Assembly (NCBI GenBank): GCA_036874045.1
Contig: CM072341.1
Location: 12,536,501 to 12,600,500 of the forward strand
From: Cymodocea nodosa
Taxonomy: Eukaryota; Streptophyta; Magnoliopsida; Alismatales; Cymodoceaceae
Direction of reading: 5' to 3'
Length of the DNA stretch: 64,000 bases
The notes beneath the pieces were generated by a model that was not told the DNA's origin, did not search any database, and was given only the letters and a program-made list of their open reading frames with translations. The translations under genes were made by a program, and so were the position numbers. This document shows, piece by piece, positions 10,561-31,618 of the stretch (the stretch's first letter is position 1; every line of letters begins with the position of its first letter).

Positions 10561-11687
10561 TTAAAAATATGGTTGGAAAGTAGTGGCATATGGAATGAAT
10601 GTATCAATTCATGCAAAACATTTAGGCATAACTCTTTTAGCTTTTAATTCCACTTCTATTGATTTTGCTTGCTTCTTCAACTAATAAACTTCAAGTATAT
10701 TATCAACACTAAATACTAGAGTGTTACCATTAATGAAATGAAATGTAGTAATCATTCTTTTACTCGACCATGATGATATAGGTACTTCTACTTCTACAAA
10801 TAATTCAATATATTCATCCCTCCATTTCAAATCACTCAAGTCTTCTACTATCCAAATTTGAAATTTCTTTAGGTCATCCCATCACCTTACTAGGCATAAT
10901 GTAGGGTAATCAAATTCATTATACCAGAGACCAAGTTCTACTTTATCATATTGCGATGGTGGTGGTTTAGCTGCACTTTGTGGTATAGGTAGAAGTTCTA
11001 GCATTTCATCATAATTATCAATGTTTACTATGTAAAGATTGGATCTAAATGCAATTGAAAAGTCTGAAACTAAATATACATAATCATCAAGTGTCACATG
11101 AGTTTTGTTAGCCAATGCTCTTCCTCCAAAATACTCTATTATATTTTCATGCTAACACTTTTTCTCAAAATTATAAAATTCAAGCATATTCCTTCGTCCC
11201 AACTTCCCATTGGACTCCAATAAAATAAGTTATATGGAAATGTTGAATTCCATTTAGAGAATTTTAATGCTATGCCTGAATTTTCTATGGGAATCTAAAA
11301 GGTACTTGGCTTTTAAATAGTAAACTCTTCTCTAGTTATAGAATTTCTAATAAAAATATTTGATGAGAGCATATCATACCTTGATTTAGTCTTATGGATG
11401 ATCAACCCTAAATCACTTCCCATAACATAATCTATTCCTCCTAACACATTAGGTTAAATTCCAAAAGTTTCTTCTCTGTTAATATATTTGTAACTTACTG
11501 TAATATGATTGAATATGAAACATAAGAATCTGTCATTAGTGTTGGTCATCCTAGTAGTTTGCAATCTATGGAAGTAACTTTCTACTATGCATTCTTTAAT
11601 CTGCTTTAAGACACATCATAATATACATAAATCTTTAGCTGATAAATAACTTAATACTTCTCTTAGCGCATCTAGTGGCAAATCCAT
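10561..11687 (-). pseudogene. Captured F-box gene remnant in copy B
   Basis: Minus-strand sequence starting with an F-box: after the ATG at 11687 come LPLDALREVLSYLSAKDLC and a CC-V continuation. The later part is an F-box-associated-type region with the block YLVSDFSIAFRSNLYIV and LPIPQSAAKPP around 11115-10882. Plant proteins of this build are substrate receptors of SCF ubiquitin ligases, with the F-box binding SKP1. The same gene lies in copy A at the same place. Over a 72-residue block I count 44 identities between the copies, and most differences are V/I, L/I, S/T or D/N. It is broken at several points and is not expected to give a full protein. Confidence 0.75.
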
Positions 11688-11889
11688 AATTTCTGGACTA
11701 TTGTGATTCTGTATTCAGCAAAATGAAAACAAAAATAAAAATTAATTCCTACTGTGCTATGTTTGTTGAGTTATGCAATAGCTCAACGAACTAGAGAATA
11801 ATTAAACAAAATCATTTTTCTATATTTTCTATTTCCTATGGTTCTCTCCTTTTTTTTCTTATTATTTTTTATACATATATATATATTGT

Positions 11890-13160
11890 TAAAAGCAATT
11901 ATATTACTTCATTTTGTTTCCTCCTCTTGGAGATATCAATTTCATTCACATTTCTATTTAAAGGATTAGGTACTGCTTGACTTGGTAATCCTTTTGTAGG
12001 TCTAACTTTAATTGGTTCTTTCAGTCTAGGTGGTATATTTCTATTTAAGTTTTGATTTTGAGATGCCACATTACCAAATATATTATCTAAATGATTGCTT
12101 AAATTATTAATCACCTTCTCTAATTTATCTATTCTAGCTCTTTGTTCAATTAGTACTTTATAACTTTGATTTTTATCATTTAAATTCTCTCTTCCCTGGA
12201 AATTATTATTTCACCAAGATAGATTTGGATGATTTCTCCAATTAGGATCGTAAGCATTACCAAAATTATTTCTTTGGTTTCTAGCATAAATGACATATAA
12301 GTTATTCACACTTATACTTTTTTCTGCTAATTTTTGATTTAATGACAATTTTTCTATTTTCCTTGTTAATTCACTTTATTTGACTTCAAGTATAGTGCTT
12401 GAATTTATTTCATACATTCCTTTAGGTAGCACTTTTCTGTCTACTATGGCTTCAGCTAAGTTCTCCTATTGAGTAGTTCTTTTTGCAAAATTCTTTAAAC
12501 AAACCTATACATCCTCATTGCACATTTTCAGAAATCCATTTTGACATGTAGATTCTAATAATGATTTTGTAGCAACATCTATGCTTTCATAAATGATACT
12601 TAGTAGTTGAGCTTTACTCATTGCATGATGTGAGCATTGAGTAAGTCTTTAAATATTTCAAAGTATTTTCAGAATGATTCTCGTTTTTGGCTACACATTA
12701 ATATATTTTTTTTCTTAATTATTTGATGAGTAGGGTAATGTTTTTCTAAGAAAACTAAATAAAATTTAGTCTACGTAGAGATTGAATCAGGAGACAGAGT
12801 ATAAAGTCATCTCTTAGCTATATCTTTTAAAGTAAAGGGAATATATCTAAGTTTGATAGCATTTATGCTCAAATTAGGCATTCTCATCATTTGATAAATC
12901 TCATTAAATTCTCTAAGGAAATAATAAGTGGCTTCTCTCTCTAATCCATGAAATTATGGTAATTGATTAATATAATTAGATTTCAATTCAAACCTATCTC
13001 CCTCAAAAGTAGGTAATCGAATGTATGAAGGTTCATCTATTAATTTTGGATAAAGAATTTCTCCTAATAGTCTCTCTACTAGAGCTACCATCTCAATGTT
13101 TTCCTCTAATGATATTATAGCTATTCCTTGAAGAATATCATTGATTTCTATTTCCAATAA
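11890..13160 (-). pseudogene. gag remnant of copy B
   Basis: Interrupted translation matching the Athila-type gag capsid region: FELKSNYINQLPHFHGLE near 13000, a W-x-K-F capsid-like stretch, a YE-x-x-D... helix region, and NWRNHPNLSW near 12230-12200. It ends in a basic tail (11899). It precedes the F-box remnant directly on the same strand. Fossil with many breaks. Confidence 0.8.
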
Positions 13161-13199
13161 TTTATAAACTTGTTTAGGTGCTCTATGATCCTATTTAGA

Positions 13200-14200
13200 T
13201 GTTCAAAATAATCTCTTAGTATTGGGAGAATGAATCCAAACACTCATAAACTTACATGTATTAAATTCAGAAAGATAAGACTACATACCACTTGTAAGAT
13301 TCGTTTGTCAAATCTGATAATACTTGCACCGTTAATGAATGAAGTTGAATTGTTTGCTTCTCTCCATAGTCACCTACGAGTGTTCTACTTTTCCTTTACT
13401 ATTGGTGTTAAGATTATGTTGCTCTATTTTTTCTTTTATAATGTTCTTCCATTTTGTGGATGCACTCACGTTAGAAGAACATGTTTTGTGAATGTGCGTT
13501 GTAGTTCCTACATTCATGGATATATGCTCTGAGCCTTAATTTAAATTCCTCAGTAATTGCTAAACACACGAAGTTATGCATATGGAGAGAAGAATAATTG
13601 TTTAGATAACTCCATGGACTAACTTTGTTGAGTTATAGATAATTTAACAGGGTGACCTTAACTACTATTCTTAACTTAATGAACTAACTTCATTGAGTTA
13701 ATGGATAACTTAATGGACTAACTCAAAACTTCTAAACCTTAACTTCAAGGACTAACTTTGTTGAGTTAAGAGATAACTTAATAGACTAACTTTGTTGAGT
13801 TAATACTTAGACAATTTTTCTTCAAAAACCTAATTCTCATGTTAACTTTCTCTATTCCTTTTCTACATGTTATCAATGTAATAACCTTCACATAAGCATT
13901 CCTTAATGCAATTAAACTAACATTCAAACATTTATACATTCAAGATCAATGAATTTCAAGCATATATATGTGTATATTCAGTTCACATCATATTTACTAT
14001 TAAATAGAAAATAGATTTTTAAACATGTATATATATATAAGTCTCAAATTACATTGTACTTAGTCATTTCATTCACAATCATAAAATTTCAAATAGCAGT
14101 CTGATTCTCAAACATGTATAAATATATATCTATATATTGTTTTGATTCATACAAGTGTGTAATTACACAAATTGCAAATTGTTTGACAATAATTCATTCT
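13200..14200. other. Leader of copy B with palindrome array
   Basis: Non-coding. It matches the leader in copy A (about 35200-36500) in order: a short gag-leader stretch, then at 13590-13810 five or six decayed copies of the cgttgagttat/ataactcaacg palindrome, then AT-rich DNA. Copia sequence starts by about 14230. Confidence 0.6.
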
Positions 14201-14229
14201 CTTCTCCTTTTGGAATGTTTTGACTAAAA

Positions 14230-15382
14230 CCTTCTGAAAGGCACATGTTTATTAGAACATTTCGACTAGTGTTGGTGCATCTTGTGGCATACTCCACACC
14301 TATACCTCTTAACCTAACACTCCTTTGTCAATGATATCTAAACATTTGTTGGCAAGATATATTTTTCTAACTTCTGTTGCACTATAATTATGTAACAAGT
14401 TCTTCAAGTTAGTAGAATGATATGAAGCTCCTGAGTCTAATACCTAAGACTCAAATGAACTAGTAACACAACATACAAACAGAATTAGCACCTTCCTCCC
14501 TTAGCACACTTCCCTTGTCTTTCTTGGAAGCTCTACATTTTGACTTGTAGTGCCTTGGTTTGTCATAGTTTTCTTGGGAGCTCTACATTCTAAGTTGTAG
14601 TGCCTTGGTTTGTCACAATTCTAGCAAGCAAAATTCTTTTGACTCTTAGTCTTGCCTTTGGATTGGGACATTCCTTGAGACTTAATTCCTCTTGAGTGTC
14701 TTTGTCCTCTATTTTCTACATTTAGAACAAAGGTAGAGGCTTTACCATTACTTCTCCTTCAAATGTTTTCTCTCAAGATTAAATCCCTAATGTCGTTCAA
14801 CTTGAGCTTCTCATGACTAAGAGCGCTACTAACATTGGTCACCATTGTTGACCAACTTTCAGGTAAAGATAACAATAAAATCAAAGCTCTAACTTCTTCT
14901 TCAAATATTATATCTACTAAGCTAACTAAGTTAATATAGTATTGAATTCATTAACATGATCAGCTATACAACCTCCTTCATGCATTTTCAAGTTGAATAA
15001 TCTATGCATGAGATATACCTTGTTGGATGTTGAAGGCTTCTCATACATGTTAGATAGTGCCCTCATTAGATTAGTTGTCGTCCTCTTCTTGATTATGTTG
15101 AAAGCAACATTCCTTGTCAAGGTCAATCTGATTACACCTAAGGTTTGCCTATCTAATAGTTCCCATGCACCTTGATCTATACTTTCTAGCTTTACTCCTA
15201 AAATTAATTTGTGTGACCTCCTCTATTACAGATAGTCTTCAATTTTCATCTTCCAAAAGCCAAAGTCCTCATCAAACTTCTCAATCCTAAGTTTTCCATC
15301 ATCTACCATTTTTCTTCAACCTTTTAACCTTCAATAGCTTCTTGTGTAGGATCCACCTAAACTTAGGTGCTCTAATACTAGT
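14230..15382 (-). mobile_element. Ty1/copia fragment: gag and protease start
   Basis: Minus-strand remnants of a copia polyprotein. A UBN2-type gag portion covers 15126-14926 (YEKPSTSNKVYLMHRLFNLK). A zinc-knuckle region with Cys/His spacing follows near 14640-14520. The protease opening VLDSGASYHST lies near 14430. Next to the LTR is tattagagcacc, two mismatches from the usual initiator-Met tRNA primer site. The element is cut off shortly after the protease motif, so RT and integrase are absent. Fossil with several breaks. Confidence 0.75.
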
Positions 15383-16097
15383 TGTGAAACTGAGTTAGCG
15401 AAAACACAACAACTTAGCACACAACACACTCAGGTGTACTTACACTCATAAGATGAAGAAGGTGGAAGAAGATATAGATGAACAAGCACGAAACAAAAGA
15501 AGTTTAAGTGGTTTGATAACAACTTATGTCCATGGGGTGATCTGGTAGTGTTTTTCTCTTCTTCAGTGTTCATGACAACAACCGCTATTGTGTTACACTA
15601 TTACAACATGTATTTATATCCCAAACTTAGGGTTTAATAACCCTAATACATGAACTGTTACACATAGACTTAGAAGATTCCTCAAAGATAATTAACTTGT
15701 CATCAAACTCTACATCCTTGGTAGGTAATTACTAACTCACTGTCTAGCTACTTTAACTCTTTGTCTAAGCACTACTAGGGCTTCGATAGCTAACTCACTT
15801 TACCTTCCAACACTCGGTAAGTTATTAAATAACTTGTCGTCTAGCATGGATACTTATTTCAATAAGTCACCATTCTCCAACTACTATAACTTTTGTTCTT
15901 CGGTCACTTAGCAACTTAACCTTCTGTTGTGATAAGTTGTCCCTCTCTCCTTCCTTCAGCTAGGCATTCGTCTTTCGACAACTTAGTTGATTTAATTGTC
16001 TAATTGCCTATTTTTGCTCAAATACTATCTATTATCTTTTGAATCAGATAGTTGTGTTCTTCGATTACTTATCAATTTTCTTGTGACATATTCCACA
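15383..16097 (-). repeat. LTR of the copia fragment
   Basis: Begins TGTGAAAC next to the primer site and can be ended at TTCCACA (16097), giving complementary TGTG/CACA ends and a length of about 715 bases. A minus-strand TATA (gggatataaatac) lies near 15610-15625. The outer boundary is a best guess, since the partner LTR is missing. Confidence 0.5.
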
Positions 16098-17095
16098 CCT
16101 ATTATAGTCTCAACATCGTATACCCTCTCGTTGCCTACCTTTTGCCATTTATACCTTTTTGTTTCACATGTTCTTCGTTGCCTATGCCCCTTGTCACATG
16201 TTGCCCCTCACCAATTGTGCCTCTTGGTGCCTACCCTTTCATCGCTTACACTTGCTTCTGCACATGATCCCATTTCACTTATCTCTTAAAGGGGGCACAC
16301 ACGATATTCATAGGAAGGGGGAGAGAGAGAGAGAGCAAGGGAGAGGAGATGTGGTGAACGAGCAATGTTGACCACTATATGTTGTCTTCTTCCTCTTCAT
16401 GTATCGTCACATGTTGCTACGCAACATCGCACATCATCACACATTGTTGCATACCGTCACACAATGTTGTGTGCCACCTTCCTTTCACACATCGTTGTAT
16501 GTTATCATGCATCGCTTACCTCGTTCTACGTCATAACAGAAGAAAAAAAAAAAATACAAAATACATAACTACCCATAAAAATGCCATGTCTCCGGTACCA
16601 ACAAAAAGAGTCTACTAACACTGGTAGATGTGTATGTGTGTATATATATATATAATTACATACTTATCACCTGGTAATCAACAGTGATATATACATAAGA
16701 GCAGATGGAAGTAAGAATAATCGGTCAACCGGAATTCTTGTGAAGCAAGTTGAGGGAGGAGAGATCATTATAAGCAGGAAGATATGGCCTAGGATTCGCG
16801 GCTTTGTTTCATGCGTGTGGTGTTCGCTGGTGGGAAGGCCGGAAACAAACAGTTTGCCATCATCCATCCGGCCCTGCCCCCTTCATCATTGATCATGCAT
16901 GATCCATCTAGCATATGGTTGAAATATTAGATTTGAAATAATATCTAGAGATGTGGTGCAGAAGATGATGATTATATGATTCATCATTAATTTCATGGGG
17001 AATACGTCTAAAGGCAGCTCTAAAGTTGTAGAGCTAGTCCCACACACATCTCATGCCCATGTGGTGTTCTGGCCATCCTTCATCACCACCACTGT
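16098..17095. other. Intergenic DNA upstream of the DVL gene
   Basis: Pyrimidine-rich DNA, a short GA tract at 16320-16336, and a degenerate array at 16395-16510 of about 24 bases built on cacatcgttgcatacc-type units. A (TG/TA) tract is at 16628-16655. Unique, GC-richer sequence starts near 16680 and probably contains the upstream control region of the DVL gene. Open frames here have no recognisable product. Confidence 0.45.
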
Positions 17096-17103
17096 TATAA
17101 ATA
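17096..17103 (+). promoter_or_regulatory. TATA box of the DVL gene
   Basis: TATAAATA, 66 bases before the DVL start codon at 17169. A transcription start about 30 bases downstream would leave a leader of roughly 35-45 bases. Confidence 0.7.
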
Positions 17104-17168
17104 CCAGGTGTTGGTTTAGGGTTTGGCAGATCGAGGAGACCCGGCCATCTCTTTGCTTCAATTTGGCC

Positions 17169-17345
17169 ATGGATGCCAGGGAGGGGAACAAGTCGGCGGG
17201 CTTCTGTCGCCGGCGCCTGCGGTACCCGTGCCGGTCGTTCAGCCGGAGGTGCAAGCTTCTGGTGAGGCAGCAGAGAGCCAGGTTTTACATACTGCGCCGC
17301 TGCGTCGTCATGCTCGTGTGCTGGCGTGACCGGACCGACTCCTGA
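17169..17345 (+). CDS. DVL/ROTUNDIFOLIA-like small peptide (58 aa)
   Basis: Encodes a 58-residue, strongly basic peptide. Residues 22-52 match the DVL/RTF domain: S-F-x-R-(K/R)-C-x-x-L-V-x-x-Q-R-A-R-F-Y-I-x-R-R-C-V-x-M-L-V-C-W. DVL/RTFL peptides are plant-specific, associate with the plasma membrane, and when overexpressed alter polar cell proliferation and shorten leaves, fruits and pedicels. The ATG at 17169 is preferred over the upstream in-frame ATG at 16995: it has a good context (ggccATGg), lies just after a TATA box and short leader, and gives the usual family length. The upstream ATG precedes that TATA box. The N-terminal 21 residues are variable, as in the family. Single exon, no target peptide. 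The antisense 108-codon frame is a shadow. Confidence 0.92.
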   Translation: MDAREGNKSAGFCRRRLRYPCRSFSRRCKLLVRQQRARFYILRRCVVMLVCWRDRTDS

Positions 17346-17880
17346 CCTCCACAGATACATATATCATATATGTTGCAGCCGTCCAACCTTTTATTAATTG
17401 AACTGATCAGTTCGATCGATCGCTCTCTCGCTCGCTAGGAAGAGTACCACCACCCATAATTGTAGCTAGTCTCGATCTACATTATTTTCTTCCTCTACAA
17501 GATGTATTATTTCTATGGTATGGAATGTGGGTATTTGTATAATTACAGGAACAGCTTCTTCATGCCTTCATCCTTCTTCTTCTTCCTTTTCTGAGTGTGG
17601 GTGATGGGGGCAGCGGAATATTGATGTTGGGTCAATCTGGTGTAGTTGCAGGAAACCAATGGATCGATCGTGCCATCTATTTCTTGCCGTTTCCATCCAA
17701 CTACAACAGAGATCAGGGAAAAAAGATGCTCATGGAAAAGCTCAACTGCCTGTTCCGGGAAAAAAAATCACCACAGTAGAATATATATTCTGAAATAACA
17801 GCAACAAATAACTTGGTTAACAAATTACCACTTCGGAATTAATAATAATAACAATAATATACGATGAAAATGTAGGAACA
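17346..17880. other. 3' flank of the DVL gene
   Basis: Probable 3' UTR and downstream DNA with tcgatcgatcgctctctc near 17413-17430. A 60-codon frame at 17597-17779 has no recognisable product. Confidence 0.4.
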
Positions 17881-18330
17881 CATTTACAAGTGCAGTTGCA
17901 CGCAGAGCCAAGGGAGTGTGTGCGTGTGATGGCAAAAGTGAAGGGAAGAAATATTTAAGCCACGGGATGGGTAGGGAGATGGGGATGGACGTGGGAGAAC
18001 AGAAAGGGGAGAGTGGTTCCTCTGGGCGGTGGTGGTCGGCGACGGACGGCGGTTCCGGGAGCCGACAAGAAGAATCCCTGTCTCAGAGGAGGAGGGAGGG
18101 AGAGTTAGAGAGAGATAGAGAGAAGGCGTGGCCGTGGGGTCGAAGTACGTACGGAGAAGGCTTTCACTTTCCACGGCTCATGCGCATTGGGAACAGGAAA
18201 TCTGCAGTCGCCGTTGGCCGCCCGTGCGGGTCATGGGTCCCCGTCAGCCTTTCCCACCACTGGCTGCCATCATTTCACCCACCTCCACCTTCCAATCTTA
18301 TCTTCTTCGTCTTCCTCTTTTAACTTTTAA
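17881..18330. other. GC- and purine-rich block, no identified gene
   Basis: A GC-richer island with GGGAGA-rich purine sequence on the plus strand. Frames of 135 codons (+, 17916) and 96 codons (-, 18174) overlap, and neither looks like a known protein. It could be a promoter, the leader of an unseen transcript, or a non-coding RNA. Confidence 0.35.
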
Positions 18331-20313
18331 CGATACAAATTGTTAAACTTCTCAGTTAAAGTTCAATTAAAATAGTATATTAACTTTTAAATAATATTAA
18401 ATAAATTTCTAATCGAACCAGACCAACATGACACAATCTATTGAAATCTCTACAATAAAATAAGATGAACTATTTCCAAGGAAGTCATGAAGTTTCAGGA
18501 ATACAGTGTGAACGAAGAAGAGGCTTGATTCAGATCTGGAAAGAAAATGTTTTGATATTACAGGCGGAAGTGTACGCCACTCAAAGATGTGAATCTTGTC
18601 GTGGGATTATGAAATGATATGATATGATATTTTATCAGTCATACCAAAGTGGAACCATTGTTTTTTTCTTTTAGGTTTTTATTCTGCGTGCAGAAGAAGA
18701 CAAGCTGATACAACCTGCTCTAGCACAGGCTAGACGGAGGTGGAAAAATAAAAATAACGGAGGGCGCACCTGGAGATATATATATATATATAAAGCTTTA
18801 ATTTGTAAAAGGAAAAGAAAACTTAATTATAAGCTAGTCTTCTTCTCAAAGATCAGGAGGCATATATCTGACGACGAGATTTGTACGAGGCCATCGTCAT
18901 CATCATCACACCCCTATGAATGCCACCATTAATTAATGGGCAGAAATATTCGAATCTTCTCAAATCTCCTGCATGATACGGTACTGTCTACTCTAGTTTT
19001 TGGATGTAATACATGTTGCACCGTAAAAGTCCGGCCTACATTGATATTAATGTCGTTGAACTTATAAATCTTATGATAAAATGATCTTGTCATGAACCTT
19101 TTCATTGTGCTCTTGATGTTTTGCACCCTATTTAACTGGAAAAGGAATATTAAGAATTTCTTTTTAGTATATGATTTTATCATTTGAGTTACGCAGATGA
19201 CTTTACTCTTCATATTTCTTTATAATTATATTAAATAGAAGATAATTAATGATATTTTTCTAAAATACTCATTAGACATTGAATTTTTTATTGTATAGGT
19301 TTGTTAACGATAAGCAGACGCTACCTAATTTAACCAGTCCCCTCTTGCCACCCCTCTAAATGGATGGACTCGTGCAAAAACTGGAACTCCTGATGAATAC
19401 AACAACAATAAATTCAGATCCGATGGAAAAAAAAATTTTATGGTCGGTTTACTTCACTATTTTTTCACAGATGTATCGTACTGACTTAAATTTACATTAA
19501 TTATACTAAATTTAAAAATAGTATTCATCCAATGAGAAAGCAGAGAAACTCCATCTTCGAGGCCCACGACCCTGTGCCTCTGTTGTGTAATGTCACGGGA
19601 CCTTTTAACCTGGAGCAAGCTTTAATAGTGTCGGGGGCCACACCGATGACAGCAGGAGGGGACGCAGATGAACGTCGTATCTCTCGCTCACCCACACGTG
19701 CTCTCTCTTTCCACTCCGCCCTGATAAGATAAGGCTCCATCCATCGCTGCATCACTTTTCGATTGAGTGGGAACAGTTGATCAAGCTTTAAATCATTTTC
19801 AGACAAATAGAAATAAAAATAAAAACAACTATTGATTGTAAAAAAACAAAAAATACTTGATTGCCATAGTCAAGAAAACCAAAGCTCACTTCCCCTACAA
19901 ATTCCTGTCACCCCCCAAGCATCAGATCTGAGCATTTAACCAATCATTGCAAGATATAGTGAACGTGGAACGCATACAACGCAGGAACAAACGACGCCAA
20001 GTATAAGATTTTTTCTGGCGCAAGGGAAAGGTAAACGGCAAAGCCTCCACTGGAAGAAAGAAAGGAAGGAGGGAAGGAAGAAAGGCAGGCGGGCAATTAT
20101 GACGATAAATAGAAAGAGGATAATTGGAAGGATAATATCCCCAAAGAGTTGCAAGAAGTATTTGGAGGAACCAAACAACAAGTTCACAACTCAAAAAGCC
20201 CTCCCCGGCCCTCTCCCACCAAATGATAACCGATAGGAACGTATATTAGTCATCAAAATACGAGCAAAGTATCGGTGCAGCATAAGTCAACCGAAGATTC
20301 TTAATCTTAATAT
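18331..20313. other. Intergenic region between DVL and CDC48
   Basis: AT-rich DNA with a TA microsatellite (18776-18793) and a (gatat)n tract near 18615-18632. A GC-richer patch at 19530-19740 includes ctgataagataagg, a GATA-type motif, at 19720-19735. No gene was identified. The last few hundred bases before 20314 should hold the CDC48 3' UTR (read on the minus strand). Confidence 0.4.
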
Positions 20314-29280
<8,967 letters not shown>

Positions 29281-29426
29281 TCCATTCTCGAAAGAAAAAT
29301 CAAGCCTGCTAGTGTACACCAGAAAGTTCAAACGGAAAGAAAATGAAATGTCTAGAATGTCAGAATTCTCGTAGGGGTTTAGTACACCTATCGGAAAGTT
29401 TAGAAAGTTAGAATTCCCATGAGGAT
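29281..29426. repeat. TIR-like tandem sequence left of copy A
   Basis: Two related blocks of about 50 bases, each with a gtacacc...aaagtt...gaattc layout. The sequence resumes in the same register on the other side of copy A at 47818 (gggatttagtgcacgc). The retroelement therefore inserted into an existing repeat, probably the terminal region of a PIF/Harbinger element. Confidence 0.6.
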
Positions 29427-31618
29427 TGTTTGTGTTTTCCTAGCACTACACCAGAATATCTGATTAGATCTCCAATAATGTACTAGAAAAACTTGAATTT
29501 GTTACTTCTTTTTTTTTCTTAGTTAATTTATCTTTATGCCTATTCTTTCTTTTAGAAGTAAACAAACAACCTTTAATACAATTTATATATTAATTCTAAT
29601 TTGTACTTTAACTATAAGTGCATAGTGTCTATTGTATCAATATGCAAGTACAGGTTTATCGCACAGGAAATTGCTGAAGAATTTGAGAACTGTTCGTTTG
29701 TTAATAATCAAATTTATATATTCAATAAGCTCTCCGTTGAATTACAGTTAATTCAACGGATAAAGTTCGTTGAGTCATGGCTAATTCAACGGACTAACCT
29801 CGTGGACTTAAGTTAACTCCACGAGCCTGTCTTTTCTTTTTAATACTGTTATTTACAAAGGAATTCGGCCAACTATTGGGCAATTCCATAGATTGTAAAT
29901 AACATCAATTAAGCTCTTTAATATTAGTTAACATTGGATTTATCATTAAGCAATACTAACATTCAGATAATTTAAACAGTAACCATTAAAATCTTTAAGT
30001 CTTTTGAACGAACCAATTTCAGTAAATTGTAAAATTAAAACAATATAAAACAATCACAACACTGATAAAGATAACATTAATCACGATACAACAAAAACAA
30101 TACAACACTCAAATACAACATACAAACATAGATAAATTGTTTTTGGTATTTTTGTTTTAATATGAATATGGAAATAGTTGAAAGGTGAAATGTAAAGCAA
30201 TCTCCCTCGATAGTAAATACTTCCGACACTGCTTGCAATGCGATTACACCACTGAAAATTAAACCACTTACAATTCTGTCTCCTCTTCTTATAGAATCAC
30301 GAGTCCAGAATTACAAGATAATCTTCTATTCAGCATACATGCATCAACCCGAAGCCAAGGCTAAAAGCTTTACGATCTCCTGAAATATGAGTCACCGCTT
30401 GGTGAAAATGGCTTCCCTTCCTACAACGTGATCACTCCTTACAATGGTTGTCAAGCATTGTGTTTGGCTCGGAATTGACCCGACATCAAGAAAGTATTCT
30501 CACAGACCTCCGATGGTTGGTGATTATGGTGGTGGTAACGATGGTTGGTGTGATACTTCGGAGAATCGCCGATATTGTCTACAGAAAGCTTGATGCTCCT
30601 CCTCTGTATACATTGGTCGTCCATCGATCACACCTTTCTTCTTTTTCTTCTTTTCTTTTATATTTCTTCAGTAGTAACTACTTCTACTTGAATGGTCGGT
30701 TGGATTTCCTTCATTCATATCAACGGCGATGATTTCTTCTCCCTACGCAATACATGCAATCATGGTTTTTCTTCCAACTGTTCTGTTTCTGCAACCGCTA
30801 TAGTGGCACATTAGAAAATAAATAGTCCGTGGAGTTATAGATAACTCAACGGACTTTCTTCGTTGATTTAACTATAAAACACGTGCATAAATTTAACTAT
30901 CCGACGCTCAGATGCATTTTGGATACTTATAAACTTAACTATTCGATGCTCAGATGCATTTCGGATAGTTAGAGATAACTCACTAATATATAACTTAAGT
31001 AAATCTACTAGATCTCGACACGTGTCAGCAGTAGTTTAATAATAAAAGAAACATTTCGAAGAGTTACAGGTCTAACTATCTGATGCTTAGATGCATTTCG
31101 GATAGTTACAGCTAACTCACCGAAAATCCACTTAAGTCACTTTACTAGAACATTACACATGTCCACAGCTATTTTATAAATAAAAAGAGATTTTAGAGGG
31201 TTACACATATAACTATCTGATGCCCAATTGTAATTTCGGATAGATAACTCACCAAAAGTTTACTTAAGTTATGCATTATGGTTTTGACACGTGTACTTCA
31301 GGAAATAATAAAATATTCTTTCAAAACATAACTGTTCAGTAATTTAAACATAACTATCCAACATGTTCAATCTATTAAACATAACTGTCTGAAATATCAG
31401 AAAATTCGGATACTTAAGAATTTCACAGCCTGTAACTTACCGACAATTCAGAAATGTACTAAATTAAGATTAATTCCCCAAAATTAAGTAGATTCTTCAA
31501 TTAAAGCATATAACAATGCAATTATAACATAATTGCTTAATTCTCATATGATAAGTTAAATATTATGCAATTAACCATCATTTAACTGTTAATAATATGC
31601 ACTTTTTCATTCTAAACA
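29427..31618 (-). repeat. LTR-A left (3' LTR of copy A)
   Basis: TGTTTGTG...TCTAAACA, 2192 bases, aligned end to end with the right LTR. It holds palindromes at 29735-29825 and 30824-30855, three gatgc/gcatc-type hairpins (about 30896-30980, 31072-31110, 31207-31240) and a G-box acacgtgtc near 31020. Confidence 0.92.

Larger units (their letters stand above)
7524..14200 (-). mobile_element. Athila-like LTR element, copy B (partial)
   Basis: Minus-strand element with its 3' LTR on the left (7524-9126), a purine tract beside the LTR, then reading rightwards an F-box gene remnant, a gag remnant, and a palindrome-rich leader to about 14200, where copia sequence takes over. No pol genes and no second LTR are present. 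It is the same family as copy A, since LTR, spacer, F-box, gag and leader line up in the same order. It is clearly broken, with many breaks throughout, and older-looking than copy A. Confidence 0.8.

Noticed and set aside
14285-16100. The string gcatactccacacctat at about 14290 resembles the outer end of the copia LTR (catattccacacctat at 16086), suggesting a second LTR boundary with its target duplication.
   Set aside because: The 14290 copy lies inside the copia coding stretch, just after the protease motif, and the similarity does not extend further. Chance is the simpler explanation.
16995-17168. Upstream in-frame ATG that would extend the DVL peptide to 116 aa.
   Set aside because: The extension spans the TATA box and has no family similarity; the 58-aa start fits the family.
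17034-17360. 108-codon minus-strand frame.
   Set aside because: Antisense shadow of the DVL gene; no homology or promoter.
30896-31240. Regularly spaced hairpins that might be mistaken for a CRISPR-like array.
   Set aside because: Plant nuclear DNA, unequal spacing, drifting repeat sequence and location inside an LTR in both copies.
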